From contig VXAY01006709.1 in assembly GCA_013399855.1 (NCBI GenBank), positions 69,718 to 133,717 on the forward strand: a DNA stretch of 64,000 bases, in the 5' to 3' direction. Source of the DNA: Oxyruncus cristatus (taxonomy: Eukaryota > Chordata > Aves > Passeriformes > Cotingidae). Below, in pieces: positions 1-12,657 of this stretch. The position numbers and the translations under genes were made by a program. Positions within the stretch are counted from its first letter, which is position 1. Each line of letters opens with the position of its first letter. The notes below the pieces were generated by a model, which searched no databases, was not told where the DNA came from, and saw only the letters and a program-made list of their open reading frames with translations.

Positions 1-2928
1 CCCAATTTCTTAACAAAGATCTTTACATTTGTGTACAAGGTGATGGTTTATATGGGTACTGAGGCTCTTGAGGGAGGAATTCTGTTCAGGGCTTTGCTCA
101 AAGGGGTGATGGATGTCAGACCCTCAAAGGAACAGCAGAGTGGCAGAATCACTTATAACACGTGTAACACCTCCAGAGATACCATCCCCAAGTGGCTTCT
201 CTCAAGGAAACCTGGGAAGTATTTTAAGGGCTTGATGCGTCCAGCCTGGGCTGGAGAGCTGGGATTTACACCAGCAGGAGGTACACTCACAACCAGCAAA
301 AAAAAATTCCAGCTCTCTGTTTCCTGACTGCAAGAGGGACTCATTTCCCTTCATTCTGAATCTGTGTCTGAGTCAGTCACTCACCACTCCCTTCGTGCTT
401 ACAGGAGAAAGTCGGAGCTCCCTGTGGGTGACTCATCTGCTGGAGAACGAGATGAATCACAGGCAAGAAGGGCTTCCATTTCCCTCCATGGGCAGTGGAG
501 GACATCAAAATCAGTGGCTCCTCTGAGAGATACTGACCTTGCAGATGTCTGTGTTTGATCAGAGATACCTCATCTTTTTTATCTGTGACATCATTCTGGG
601 GTTACAAATTTCCGTGAGGAGAAGGAGACCAGGACTTTACCCAGCTCTTCAAAGCTCCTGCCACCATTTCTTCTACCCATCAGGAGGCTGGTGATAACTA
701 TTTGAGCACAATTATCTGTGCCTCTATGTGCCCTGTATTTCACCACTCCAGTGCACTAAACTTCCTAGTGCAAGTGTAGCCTGTGCACTGGTTCCAAAGT
801 GTTTTGCTCAGTGTCTCCCACTGCTGAAATCCAGAAGGTGTTCAGCAGCAAATCACATTTTCATCATTTCAAAATATCAGACACATAAGCGGGATTGTTT
901 CCTTCAGGTTGTTGCCCTGTGTCTGCTGTCTCCCTCCACTGAAATAACTCCCAACACCTGCCTGATGTATCCCCTGCTTCATAATCTGGTCCAGAGGGGT
1001 TGTCAGATGGTGCAGATACCTTTCTCCTCCAGCGGTGTGTTCCACCTGGAGCACTGCATCATGACAGACTGTGCCAGCACAGCAAGGACCACGCTCAGGG
1101 GTTAAGTCAGGGTTTCAACCTTTTTCCTTGATAAAAAAAAAAAAAAAAAAAAATCCAAAATACATCACTGGGGGTGGATGTTATACTATTCAAGAAAATC
1201 TGACACACTGTGCAGGAAGCAAAGACATTTTGGAAATTACCCAGAATCCACCTTGAACTATATATATAAAAAAATAGAAGATGACATAGTGATGGAACAA
1301 GGGGCTTGTTATGGGGAGGATCAAAGGGTTTGAGGAACATGACAAAATTAGAGCATTTCTAACTCATTTCTTCTCTCCGTTCCCTAGGATTATTGCAAAC
1401 ACATTTTCTTTCAGCATTTGCCTAAAAAAATCAACATAGAAGGAGCAAAAGACAGGGTAGGTCACACTCTGAACCAACTGTGGTGAAATCCTTTTCTGCA
1501 AGAGCTGAAAATTACCTGTGTCGTGATCAGCTTCAAGGCCCTGTAGATATAATACCCGTAATCCCTTCACTGCAGCTTCCCTGCAGTAAGACACCACTTA
1601 GCCAAAGGAAACACAGTAAAAAGGTAGAAAGAAGGGACAACAAAAGGGGAAAATGGATTATTTCAGCGGTGGTTGATAACTTAAACTCATTTTTATAAGG
1701 TCTGAGTCAGTAGCAGGGACTGAAAACGCCAGGGGGAGAGACAAACTTTCCTCCTCATTCTCCCACCCCAAAGGAAGCGAAAAGACAAAGAAGAATGGAT
1801 GACATCTCACACTTTAAATGGAGCAGGAGATTTAGAGAGATCTTGATCTTTAACCCCATTAGTGCAGTCAACAGAGAAAATTATTCTGCAGCTTGTTTGG
1901 CACCACCTGATTCATCAATCCTCCTGCTATTGCAGTGGTAGAGCAGAGATATGAGAAATATTTGCAGGAGAAACCACATCAGTCTTATTTGGTTAGCATT
2001 TCAAGATAAACCAGGTTTATCCCATTCAGCACAGTTTTCCTGCTGATAAAGCTTTGGGATGTTCGAACACAGGCTAGAAGATGTCCCTGGAGATGGTAGC
2101 AAGGGGCAGAACAAGCCCAGAAACATCTGAAAACACCTGGAGATGTTTTCATCTGGGTTGGGTGCAGGCTGCCTCCAACCACCTGAGCTGGCAGGGCAAG
2201 CACAGAGCAGGAGGTCTCTGCCCTTATTTCTGCCTTCTCCAGATGTTCACCTGGCACCGCAAGGGCTCTCTGGGCAGTGGTGCATGTCCGAGACCCACAG
2301 GGGATGGAGGATAAAATCAGGTGACCCTGGAGACACTTTTGGGCCCCCATGATTCAAACATAAATTCCATTTGCCCCATTTCAACTCCCCCCAAACTGCG
2401 GGACTCTGCAGCTCCTGTGATATGAGTTTACTTGCCCGGGAGTTTTGCCCACACGTTTTCCCTCTCCCTGTCCTCTTTCTGCCTCACTGCTGCATACCCC
2501 AGGAACCCCCACACCTGGGGCATTGTTTCCCCCCCTCTGCTCCCCAGTTTACTTGTGTTATCTTCTGTGGTCTCTCACCCTGCAGAAGACCCTTAGCACC
2601 ACTGTCACCTCAGCTATATCTGGCAGTAGCTCCTGCTTACACCAGGAGTTTCCACTCCAAGGAAGGGACAACATCCCTCAAGCACTCCATAGATGTGGAT
2701 CTTGCAGTGCCAACATCTTCATGGCCCAAGCTGAGGTGGACCTGAGGAGGGTTATGGTTGGTACCAGAGGGACTGAGCCAAGCCTAGTCCAGGGAGGTGC
2801 CAAGAGCAGCTTATCTCTCGAGTTCAACTCAGGCCAGTACCTGAGGCCTGCAGGCACTGTATGAAGAGGCTGATGTGGGACAGGAATCACAGCTGACCTG
2901 GTGCCCAGGACAACTTCCCTGTGCTCCT

Positions 2929-2949
2929 CAGCAGCAGCAGCAGCAGCAG
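2929..2949 (+). repeat. (CAG)7 trinucleotide microsatellite
   Basis: Seven perfect CAG units are followed by CAC. The frames through it read as poly-Gln, poly-Ser or poly-Ala, but no flanking coding signal supports translation. It lies about 2.7 kb upstream of the predicted LRRC32 promoter. Confidence 0.95.
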
Positions 2950-2991
2950 CACCAAGCCAAGACAAAATCCTGGCGTTTGATGCATCATCAC

Positions 2992-3011
2992 TTTTTTTTT
3001 TTTTTTTTTTN
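2992..3011. repeat. Poly-T tract ending in an undetermined base
   Basis: A run of T is immediately followed by an N at 3011, the only ambiguous base noticed in the window. It probably marks an uncertain homopolymer length or a collapsed gap in the assembly. Confidence 0.9.
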
Positions 3012-5234
3012 TCTTGGCCCTCTTTTTCCTCATTTATTTTTTTTAAAAGAACAAGCTGTAGTCAGAGCTGGAGGAAATGGAGCATAAATATCAAACTTTG
3101 TTTAGTCTGGGGAAATATCATTTATAATTAGGAGCTGGGCATCCTGTTGACATGACATAACCTATTTTAAGTGTGAGGTGAGCACATGGTCAACTTCTAA
3201 TCTTTTGCAAGTGATAAAAAACTGCCAGTTCTTGTGTTCCTGATTTGTTTCTTTTGTATTCTTTTTCTTTCCTTTCTTTAGTGTCATTTCGAAAAAGCAA
3301 CTGGGCTGACGTCCGCTCAAGATAATGATGATTATACTGGCATGGATGTCTTGGAGCATCTCTGCAGCTGCAAATTTTGCTTTCTGCTCACGCACCTCTG
3401 CTTGTCCCCATGCCAGCCCCACCAGCCAAGCCTGTTTACCTCTGCCTTGGAAGAGTTGGACTCCCATGAGGCTTGCAGGGGGAGGAGGTGGTCCAGGATT
3501 GACACTGTGTGACCAGCACTGACCTGTGGCTTTTTCTTTTGAAGTGGGATTTGCCAGTTGCCACATCCTGCTGCCCTAGCACAGAGGAGTGTGGGATCTG
3601 TGCATGCCAGGTACCAGCAGAAGTCATTGCAGAACTAGTGCTTGTAAGCAGTTTTGGAGGCAAGATCCTACAAGTCTTGGAGGTGTGGTGTCCCTCCTGG
3701 AGTCCTTGGTCCTAGGGTAGGCACGGGTACATCTGTGCTGTCAGATAACCTGGCTCCCCACACTGAGGGTTAGCTCTCCCATGGGCACCCTTCCCCACCA
3801 AACCAGCCTGTTCCCTCCAAACTGGGTGTAGTTCCTGCGTTTCCTTCAGGGCCTGCATCAGGTTTGGCTGCTTCTGCTCCGCACAGTCCTCCTACGCTCT
3901 TCAGGAGCAGCTCTGCACACTGTCCCCACTTTGCCCACGGCACACTGAAAGAAAGGCAAACAATGACCTCAGGGCTCTGGGGGCACCATCCAGGGCAGAT
4001 ATCCGAGTGCTACACGCCTGGACACATCCAACTTGCCCTAAGGAAGGGCCAGGTCTGTGCGGATCAGGCCAGGGATCACCTCCTGGGAGAGATACCTTTA
4101 GTGGGAAAGATGAACTGCAGAAGCATCTGCACTCAGGTGTCACTGGGAATCAACACCAGGTTGACCCAAGTTTCTGCTGCCCACACTCCAGAGATTGAGG
4201 TCTAACAACAGCAGGATCTGCAGGAATAATTCCTTCTGCTTCCATATGAGTCTGAAATTTCTTGTCAGGAGACTTCCTATTTGGTCTTTAATCAGTATGC
4301 ATATGCAGCTGTACACGTACACAGGCAATAGCTAGTGCAGTAATAAAACCATTATTGTTTACTTCTTTACCATTATGTGCACGTTACTGTTAAATCGATT
4401 ATCCCTCTTACAATCTTTCGGCAACAACACGAGAAAAACGTATTTACTGCACTATTTAACGAACCACATCTTTCACATCTGGAGGCATTTTCATCTTGAA
4501 TCTGCCGCTATGGTGCGGATCTGAAGTGATTCTGTCTCACAGGAGCTGGTGTCCTACGGAGAACAAACCTGTTGCAGAGATTCAGGGGCTGCAGCCAGCA
4601 TATGTTTAGCAGAATTCACAAAGCTGCCTGGCAGACGGCATAAGGGGACATAGCTTTTATCCCATTTTAATAGGCAGATGCAGGAAAGTGGGACAGAATT
4701 GATGCTGCCCAGAAGGGAGCCAGAACCCCATTTTTTAGGGTGAAAATTCTTTGGCCATCACTGCAGACCTAAGTGCAAAGGGGGAGAAACACGTGGTGCT
4801 GAAGGCAAACCTCTCCTCCAAGCAGGAAGTCACTCAGTGGAGATGCTCCTCGTGCACCCAGGGGAGAAGGCAGGAGGTTTTCTTTGGTCCCCGGTGCCCA
4901 TGGGAGCTCCCTGGTGGGGCGGCCCAGGGCTGAAGCCAAGACTCAGTCTGGTCCTGTGACACCCACTGAGGAGCTGACAAGACCCTGCCGGGAGTTTGCT
5001 CTGCTGCAAACAAACATGCAGAGCCAGAGGGCACGTGCCCAGGTGCCAGGGCAGACAATGCACAAGTCCCCCACTGATTTCCACAAAAGTATTACTCCAG
5101 GAATGAGAGTGAGCTTCACACCCAAAGGAAAGACAGCACAATCCATCCCTTTGCCCTTTTCAGAAGGCATTTACGTTATTACCCAGTCAAGCACTAAATT
5201 GAATTTATCCTTTCTCCCAAGGGTGCGTTCGGCC

Positions 5235-5263
5235 GTGCCACTGCTGTGCCACTGCTGTGCCAC
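5235..5263 (+). repeat. 11-base tandem repeat, 2.6 copies
   Basis: The unit GTGCCACTGCT occurs twice perfectly and then partially (GTGCCAC). It lies about 450 bases upstream of the LRRC32 TATA box. No function is evident. Confidence 0.9.
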
Positions 5264-5639
5264 GAGCCACACCTGAGGTGCTGGGGCACCAAACAGAATG
5301 TGTTCGCCCCGCTGTGGTGCTTCCCTCCCATATACCCTTCTCCTGTGCACCCCATCCTGCACGGACTTGGAATTCAGGGTTTGCAGCCGGCTCGGTGGCC
5401 CTGGTTTACCCCAGCCCCTGAGACTCGGCAGGCTGACAGCTGTGGGACAGGCACGGCCAACTTCAGAGACAGGCACGTGTCCCCAGAGCCTGCAGAGGGG
5501 ATTTTTTGTGGTATTCACAGACTGTTTCATGTGTCAATACGAGAGGAGCGTAATTACCAGCTGAGAAACTGCAGGAAACAAGCCAAGGTTGAATGAACGA
5601 AATGGAAAATAAAGAGCAGCGCGGAGGACACGCATATTT

Positions 5640-5720
5640 CCAAACCCTTACGGAGGTTCGCGTTCACGTGCTCGGGGCAGCCTGGGAATATATAAGAGCT
5701 CATGACTGTGAAGGACCGAA
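5640..5720 (+). promoter_or_regulatory. LRRC32: Predicted LRRC32 core promoter (E-box plus TATA box)
   Basis: A TATATAA box lies at 5689-5695, preceded by a palindromic CACGTG E-box at 5665-5670 in a locally CpG-bearing stretch. Transcription would be expected to begin about 25-30 bases past the TATA box, near 5718. The assignment rests on position. A strong donor follows at 5922, and the next matching acceptor (12656/12657) sits four bases before the LRRC32 start codon, which is the usual layout of a non-coding first exon. Start-site data would be needed to confirm it. Other promoters in intron 1 are not excluded. Confidence 0.6.
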
Positions 5721-5921
5721 TTCAAGGACCGGTCTGTGGGGAGCATTTTTTTTCCCTGTGACTTCAAACTTCTCTGGGAGCTCGCAGAGTTTTAGTCAGC
5801 TGGCATGCAACAGAGGTACGAGTTCCCCAAGGAAACTCATCCTCGGCTGGCGCTGGGAAGGCTGCTGGGAGAGTCCGGGAGGCAGAAGGCTCCTCCTCCT
5901 CCACCTCCAGCCTCCGAGCAG
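5718..5921 (+). other. LRRC32: Predicted LRRC32 exon 1 (5' UTR)
   Basis: This stretch runs from the expected start downstream of the TATA box to a consensus donor, GAGCAG|GTACGT, with GT at 5922. It is GC-rich and contains a CCTCCTCCTCCACCTCC pyrimidine stretch. It contains one upstream ATG at 5805 whose frame stays open for 39 codons to the donor. When spliced to exon 2 that frame continues for 18 more codons and stops at TAA 12712-12714, overlapping the LRRC32 start codon out of frame. The human gene also begins with a non-coding exon. The 5' boundary is an estimate and the donor is well supported. Confidence 0.55.
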
Positions 5922-6414
5922 GTACGTGGAGCCGCGTGCGAAGCCGGGAGCTGCGGGAAAGTTGAGCTTTCAGCTGCGGGAGGGGTGAGGGCTCTGGTGC
6001 CTTAGGGCTGCAGCCTTTAGAAATAACACAGATGAGGAAGGTACCGTGTAAATAAAATACACCGTGTTAATGACTAGGCTGAGGAACTGGCTAAACACAC
6101 TGTGGAGATGGCTCTGTCCACACAGCTGTATGTTTAATCCATCAGGGACTTGCATGGCAGCGAGTTGGATCCTTTACGTTAAGGAGGCGACCGGGTAGTT
6201 TATCACAATACAGTTGTCATACCCTGGCTTTCTTATTATCCTCCGTGTTTGCATAGAGGATGGGGAGAGGGTTGGGTTTTTTTCTTTCTTCGCAGGACTT
6301 CAGTCTATTTATGGTAGTACTGCATTGTAGCGTTGTGAACCAGGAGTGCTGCAGAGATCAGCACTGAACACCAATTAAATGCCACTCACCCGGCTCTCGA
6401 CACTGAATCCTGAT

Positions 6415-6475
6415 ACAGCCCTGGGCAAGTCACACAGTCCCTGGGCAAAAGAGGCAAAATGCTGTTTGGTTTGTC
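6415..6475 (-). repeat. MIR-like SINE relic
   Basis: The word CTGGGCAAGTCACACAGTCC followed by a GGCAAAATG segment resembles the minus-strand core of MIR elements, where TTGGGCAAGTCACTTAACC is typical. The element is old and partial, and the match was made by eye only. Confidence 0.4.
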
Positions 6476-8207
6476 TGCTCTCACTGTCAGCGCTGTCACT
6501 GAGCTTTCCCTGTCTGAGCATGAGGTGTGAGGGTTATTTTGCTGCTCTTCAGATCCTGACAGCTTGAATGTCACCTTGGGTGAACAATGACTTACTGAGA
6601 GGGTTTTGCTGCATCTGGACTATTATCATGAGAACTAGTGTTTAGGCAATATCTGGAACTAGTAAAGCTTTAGAAAATCACGGTTTGTATAAAAGTCACA
6701 GGAAATTTTCTAAGGCTAAGCCCTGTTGTGATTTTGATAAAAGTATTTTTCATAAAAGACAAATATGTTTCCCTTAAATAGAAGGAAAAGTTTGGGCTTG
6801 CACAACAGTGAAAATTTGGGGTTTTATACTAAGATGGAATAATTTCAACTTTAAAACCAACTTATTACTCTAAAATGCTGAAATCCTTTAGTTTTCAAGA
6901 ACAAAAATTCACAATCAGTCATCTCTTTTTAACACAGATGGTTACATCTCAGTAACTGTAATAATGCTTGGCCCTTTACTAACACAGTGGATGGATGCAA
7001 GGGGGGACGTCAGTATCATGGAAATCAACTCTATCAGAAATAATTTTCCTCACCTCATTTTGTCACCTTGGATCATATAAATTGAGTACACCTTTTCCCA
7101 GATACTGACCCTGCTGTCAATAAAAAAAAAAATATTGCTGAATTAAAAGCCTATTTTACTCTCTTTTTGCTGCACTTAGATTCTAAGCTGGTGAGAAAAT
7201 ATTCTGGTTTGGTTCCCCGGGAGTTTTGTTCTCCAGGGAGAGTATTTCATGGTCTCATAATTTAATCTGCAAATGCAATCACCTTTTGCTGATACAAGAG
7301 ATTTTGTTTTCCATCTCCTGCTCTCCTTCTCCCCTGCCCCTCTCCCACAAATTCTCCAGACTGGTGGGTTTCATGCAAGTCTTGTTCATTTACATTTTCT
7401 TTCCTGCAGAGAGTAGTAAAAAAATGGGTGAATAAAATAGGGAAACTGGCTAACCCTCAGTTAACTGGACTTGTTCGTTTTTGGTGGGGAGACGCTGTTG
7501 GCTGAACACCTGATAGAGGTGCATGTGGAGAGAGGACAGAAAGAGGAGAAAGGCAGGCAGCAGCTTCAAAAGGTGGGGGAGAAGCCGTGCTGGGGTTACA
7601 GGGCGTGTCAGAGCCCCTGTTTGGAGACGTGCCCTTGGCCCCAGGAGGACGGGAGGCTGTGCCTGTGGGACACCAAGCACAGTGCAGGTGGCACGAGCGG
7701 AAGAACCCTGGAGAAGCAGCGTCTGGAGATGATGGAGAGTCTCAGGATCTGGAGCTGTGCCTCCTTCTCAAAGGCTGTGGCCGAGGGTGGCATTGGCTGT
7801 TTACTTTTTAATAGGGTTGATATTAATGTTGAATCCAGTTCCCGGGTGGGATGAATCACCAGGGAGCTGTTCCAGCCAAAAGGGAGCAAGACTTGTCCCA
7901 CTCCTGTCCTTACAGTTCAGAGCCACTTTCTAAGGCAGGAACTTGTTCTGTGTACTTCTCTGGAGAGTTTGGTTCACGCAGCTCGACACAGGACTCAGCC
8001 CAAGAGCAGTGCCTTAGAAGCAGCAGGGCTATGGATGGACAGATTCCCAGAGGTCTGCAGGTTCAAGACACAGGATTGTCAAGACATTTTCCTGTTTCTC
8101 TGAAACCCCGAGGAAGCTGCAGCAGATTGCAGACCAGCGGGGGAGAGCCAGTAGCTGGGATTTACTTCTCCTTCTTGTTCTGGGCCATGCTGGGAAGAGG
8201 GTGTGGA

Positions 8208-8229
8208 GGAGAGGAGAGGAGAGGAGAGG
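8208..8229 (+). repeat. (GGAGA)n pentamer repeat
   Basis: Four perfect GGAGA units plus two bases lie inside a longer purine stretch in LRRC32 intron 1. Confidence 0.9.
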
Positions 8230-9433
8230 TGTGATGAGGTGCCCCAGGCCTCAGGTGACATGGGGTGAAATTCATCTGACGCAGGAAGGGACTCCGAGGA
8301 GACCACTGGAAAATCGGGAAGGGCCTGATGTCACAGAGCTGCAGGTGCAAACCCTGTGGCATCAGTGGGATGGGGCAGCCCTTGCTGTTTTGTGGGCAGA
8401 GGAGCAGTGTGCCAATGAGGCTGGCTGGGGCCCTGGGTATCCAAGCCCATACCATGCCAGTGTTTCAGCACCACTCTAAGGTGTGAACTGCTGGGTAGCC
8501 CAAAGCACACAAACAATGAAAACGGGTAATCAGCCAAATGGTTCAGTGTCTTTGATCTGCTGCCAGATCCCCTTTCGGAAAGGACAAAGACGGTAAGGAC
8601 AGCACGGAGCTCTCCCAGCACAGCTGCTGTCCTCTGAGAGCATGGCTTTAATGAAGCAGAGTCCTGAGCAGTAGAATCAGTGCATGCCCTTCCCTCCTGC
8701 TTTGGCATTTGTTTCTGTCCAGGCTCTTCACAGTTCAGCTGGCACAATTGCTTGGCCTCTCAGTAAAACAGCCCGAGGAACAGAGCTGGCTTTTTAAAAA
8801 GCACAACCAACAAAACTCTGTTATTTTTATCCCTGCAAATCCAGACTTCCCAAAGTGCCCCGAACATCCAGGTGTAGCAAAATGTGAAGCTGCCATCACA
8901 CTGGTCACTCACTGCTCTTCGTTACAGGCATGAGATTTGTACTCCATATCCAAATGAAAGCAAAGTACCCTATTAAAAAAAAAAAAAAGTTTGTTTTTTC
9001 TCCTTGGAACCTCAGCTATTTGAGGTTTCCCTTTCAAAAGTGTCTGTGCTTTTCAAATGCTATTGCACGCTGCTGACAAGGCATCCGAAAGGTATTTAAA
9101 ACTCTGGACATCACAGTGGTTCCCAGTTTCAACCTGAGTTTCCTGCTTACCCCAAGGGGATTGCAGACGGAGAGCCTGACTCCAGGGAGTGTGCCAAAGG
9201 GACCAGGTGAAAAATAGCACTGCAGGGAACCCTGACCAAGGGAGCTCAAAACATGCTGTGCTTGGGGAAAGGTGATCAAAAGTGGTCTGATGAGAGCCCA
9301 GCCAAAGGGAACCTGCCCTGGGTTGTGATAATCTCACTGGTGGACTGTTCTCCTGAGAGTTTAACATGTATTTTCTATCCATTGCACCTCATCATGCCCT
9401 CCCCTGTTGCCTTGTCAGAGCATTTTCACAGCT

Positions 9434-9512
9434 AGACAAGCAACCTGGTCTACTGGAAGGTGTCCCTTCCCTTAAGGTCCCTTCCAACCCAAACCATCCT
9501 GTGATTCTGTGA
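9434..9512 (+). mobile_element. CR1 LINE 3' end fragment
   Basis: The sequence reads from a GCAACCTGGTCTACTGGAAG motif through TTAAGGTCCCTTCCAACCC to a GTGATTCTGTGA terminus, the standard avian CR1 3' end on the + strand. The CCCATGGCAGGGG segment usually present between these motifs is missing, so this copy has an internal deletion. It lies in LRRC32 intron 1. Confidence 0.9.
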
Positions 9513-11150
9513 TTTATGCCTCTCATTTCAGGGTGCATTAACAAGCAGATGACATGTTGAGAGGCCAGCTCTTTGGTGTATTATTTCAGCCATGGGAAAA
9601 GTGTTTTACAACAGCTCAGACTTGTATCTTTGGGAGAAACCAACGGGGAAATCTATGTAAAGGTGGGGTTTCCAGAAGCAGGACTTAATTAGCAAAAGGA
9701 AGTGAGTAAACCAGCACTTAGGCAGCTACTCCAGCCCTAGAGGGCAGCACAAAATAATAAATAAAAAGCTGAGCTCTCAGGCAATTTGAAATCATCTTCT
9801 GTATAACAGAAGTACTCCTTTGCAACGGGAATTCTTCCTGGCAGATCCAGTAGATTCAGCACTGTGTACTTGCAGTCAAAAATTCAGCAGCTCGTCTGAC
9901 AATGCCTGTATCAAGGTCCCTAATTCCTGCACCGTGCCATGAAAACCCGTCAAGTGTGTTGTAGCCAACAGTGGCCCCCCATCCTGCCAGCAGGCTGCTG
10001 TCACACCCTCGGTAGTGGGACGGCTGCAGAGAGAGAGAGAGAGTTATTTCTTCCAGGACAGGTTTCCAGATTCTGGGTTTTAATTCATCAGCCGTGAATT
10101 TTAAACATTTAATCCTCAAGCGCTGCTTCCCTAAAGATGCAGGGAGAGATTTAGGTGCAGGAGGCTGCAATCCTCCAGGGACGTAAGACACAACCCCCCA
10201 AAGTAAACACGCCGCCGTGCCCCGCACGCAGCCGAACAATGGCGTTACCAAGAAGTCACTTATTCCCCTGAGCAAACCCACAGCCTGATCCTGACAGTTC
10301 CTCTGGCAAAAATCCCCGTTTCCCAATGCCTGCCCCAAGGAAGGGCTTCAGGATGTCGCACAGTAGCCGACTCCGTCCGGAGCACAGCGGTGGCTGGGAC
10401 CCAGCAAGAGCCCAGGGAGCAGTGCAGAGGAAGACAAGCAGCATAATTTAAAGCAGACACTGGCCCAAATAAGGCTATTTCCCTGGAAATGCCTCCGTTC
10501 TGGAGTTACGAGTGAGCCTCCAGGAGTCCTGAATGGGTGAAGGCGAAGCTGAGGAGTAATTCCATCGGTCTCAGGACTGAATCGGTTCTGAAGAGCTGGA
10601 TATGCTGTTTAAAGGGATGATAAGCGGTGTTTGGGGATGCAAGAAACCCTTGAAGCAAGGTAAATGTGAAATAGTCACTCTTTTTAACCAGGAAGGCTCT
10701 CACGTAACAGGAAAGAGTCTTGTGTAGAAAAAGGATCAGAGCCCGGGGAGTTTGATTTGTGCTCTGTGTGTTCTCTTGTACTTAACTTCCCTTGGCACAG
10801 GAGAATGCCTCTGCTAATTGTCTGAGCAGTAACAAAAATTACCTTTGGGGGAAATTTGGAAAGTGCTGCTGTTCTCAGCTGCAAGCAAGATCTATGGAGT
10901 TTCAGGATAATACTGTAATAGAGAGGGAGGCAAACACTGTTCTGAAGTGGGAACAGGGAAAACTGGGATTAAATCCTGATTATTCTATGGTTTCAGACAT
11001 GTCTTGGGGTGAACCACTGCTCCTCTCTGCCTTTGCCCTCCTGTTTGTTAGGTGGACATGCTGATCTGGCTTGGGTACCATGCTTTTTCTAGAAGCTAAG
11101 TTGTTTGACCCACCTACTAATAGTTCTTAGGGGTAATGTTCACTGGAACC

Positions 11151-11196
11151 TGGGTGTTCACTGACACTGAGGTGTTCACAGATGTTCACTGAAACC
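11151..11196 (+). repeat. Imperfect GTTCACTG / GGTGTTCAC short repeat
   Basis: Three spaced copies of GTTCAC with shared flanks (GGTGTTCACTGACACTGA, GGTGTTCACAG, ATGTTCACTGAAACC) form an imperfect tandem array in intron 1. No function is evident. Confidence 0.6.
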
Positions 11197-11734
11197 ACCT
11201 GTGTTTCTCAGCTGGGTTTGGGTGGTTTGGAACTACTGTGATGGAAAGCTGTGGCACTGCACAGGGGTCAGAGCTCAGTCCTGCTCGGAGGTGTGCTGGG
11301 ATGTCTCTTACAGCTGCCAGTGGGAGCAGACTGGCACTGAGCATGAAGCTGCTTCGGCTCTGGGAAAGCCTCAGAGCAATGAAGGCTCCTTTAGCTTGAG
11401 TTGTTGCTGCTACTGCTCCCAGACTGCTTTTGGAAGCTGTGCTTAGAGACATCAGTGCCAGCAGGAAGGGATTAATGTCAGGTGGAGTACCCTCTGACAC
11501 CGAGGGAATGGGGTCCTGGGAGCCCACGGGCTGGGGCGTTGCTGAGACCTGCCCAGACGGTAGAGAGGAGGGGGGTGCAGGCTCTGTCACACTCAGAGTT
11601 GCTGAGGAGGTTCTAAAGGTTGTCCAGAGAAAAGCTAGGCAGGAAAAGCTCCCCAGCTGGACAGCTGAACTGGAAACCACCCTGGGAAGGCAACCTCCAT
11701 GAGCAAGGAGCTTGGGCTGTATCATGACAGGTCA

Positions 11735-11983
11735 AGAGGAGGTTGCTTTAGGTTGTGCCAGGGGAGATTTGATTTCGATGTCAGGAACAATTTCTTCACC
11801 CCAGCGGTTGTCCAGCCCTGGCACAGCTGCCCAGGGCAGTGGGGGAGTCCCCATCCCTGGAGGGATTTAACAGCCCCGTGGATGTGGCACCTGGGGACAG
11901 GTTTAGTGGGGGGCTTGGCAGTGCTGGGGGAATGTTGGAATCCATGCTCTTAGAGGGCTTTTCCAAACGAAATGGTTCTATGA
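11735..11983 (+). mobile_element. Diverged CR1 LINE 3' end
   Basis: The order of CR1 3' landmarks is intact on the + strand: GGGGAGATTTGATTT, then CAGGAACAATTTCTTC, then CCATCCCTGGAGGGATTTAA, then CTCTTAGAGGGCTTTTCC, then AATGGTTCTATGA. The wording differs from the younger copies in this window (AGGGCTTTTCCAA instead of GGTCCCTTCCAA), so it belongs to a different subfamily. It is 5'-truncated and non-coding. Confidence 0.8.
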
Positions 11984-12657
11984 GGACAGAGTCCATGTGG
12001 TGTTACGCTGGAAGAGACCCCCATGTCCTAATGCTTCAGGATGCGACAGCCACCTTAGGAACACCCTGAGGGACGGCATCTCTGCTTACTACAGGTCTGC
12101 CTTGCTCAGCAAGCCTTTAAAAATCCCATTTTCTGTGTTCAAATACATCACTTTCCCAGGTGCTTTATAAACTTAAAATTTAGGATGTTTCAAAGTGTGT
12201 TCAGAGCCTGGATTGTGTCAGGGGTTATTATTTAAGAAGCAAAGGGACTGTGTTTTGCACTGATGGTGTGGCAAGGGAAGACATCACAAAGCACACATGC
12301 TGTCCATCAGGGTGGCGCCCTGCTGTGAAAAACATCCTCAGCTGAATTCATCGGATCTAAACAGAAAGGATTTCCCTTTCTGGGCTCTGAGAAAAGCCTC
12401 GTAATCATCGGAATGTTTCTCTTTTCCCTCCATCCCAGCAAACTAATAGTCAAATGGTAAAACTAATTTTCTCCTTGTAGGAGTGACCAACTCCTGGAAG
12501 CATAGGAATGAGGAACAGAGGGGGGTCATTAGTGCTGTGTGCTCAGAGAGGGGCTAACTTATGGCACTGCTTGTGTCCTTCCCCAGGTTAGATGGTGACC
12601 TGGTGCCAGCTTTCACATGTCCCATTGAAATTTAACCACAATTACTTTTACCTGCAG

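Larger units (their letters stand above)
1..5640. other. 5' flank of LRRC32, no gene recognised
   Basis: No exon, RNA gene or intact repeat is recognised in this stretch. All open frames are short, unspliced and without family resemblance. It holds a short CAG repeat, a T tract ending in an undetermined base, an 11-base tandem repeat near 5235, and an AT-rich block around 4330-4500 that is rich in TAATAAA- and TTAAATCGATTA-type words. An AP-1-type TGACTCA site lies at 429-435. By human synteny the next gene in this direction would be TSKU or a GUCY2 relic, but nothing here shows it. Confidence 0.6.
5922..12657 (+). other. LRRC32: LRRC32 intron 1 (predicted, 6.7 kb)
   Basis: The donor is GTACGT at 5922 and the acceptor is TTTTACCTGCAG ending at 12657. 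The intron holds a MIR-like relic (6415-6475), a purine pentamer repeat (8208-8229), a short CR1 tail (9434-9512), a possible MIR relic near 10985-11060, a diverged CR1 3' end (11735-11983) and a GTTCACTG-rich short repeat (11151-11196). No coding exon was recognised. The longer open frames, such as the minus frames at 9856-10338 and 11186-11725, lack family resemblance. Confidence 0.55.

Noticed and set aside
9856..10338. 160-codon minus-strand frame
   Set aside because: No conserved family seen, and it lies in intron 1. The surrounding CpG-bearing stretch near 10190-10390 is weak and not accepted as a promoter.
11186..11725. 179-codon minus-strand frame in LRRC32 intron 1
   Set aside because: It is intronic, runs up to a diverged CR1 copy and has Ser-rich low-complexity translation without homology.
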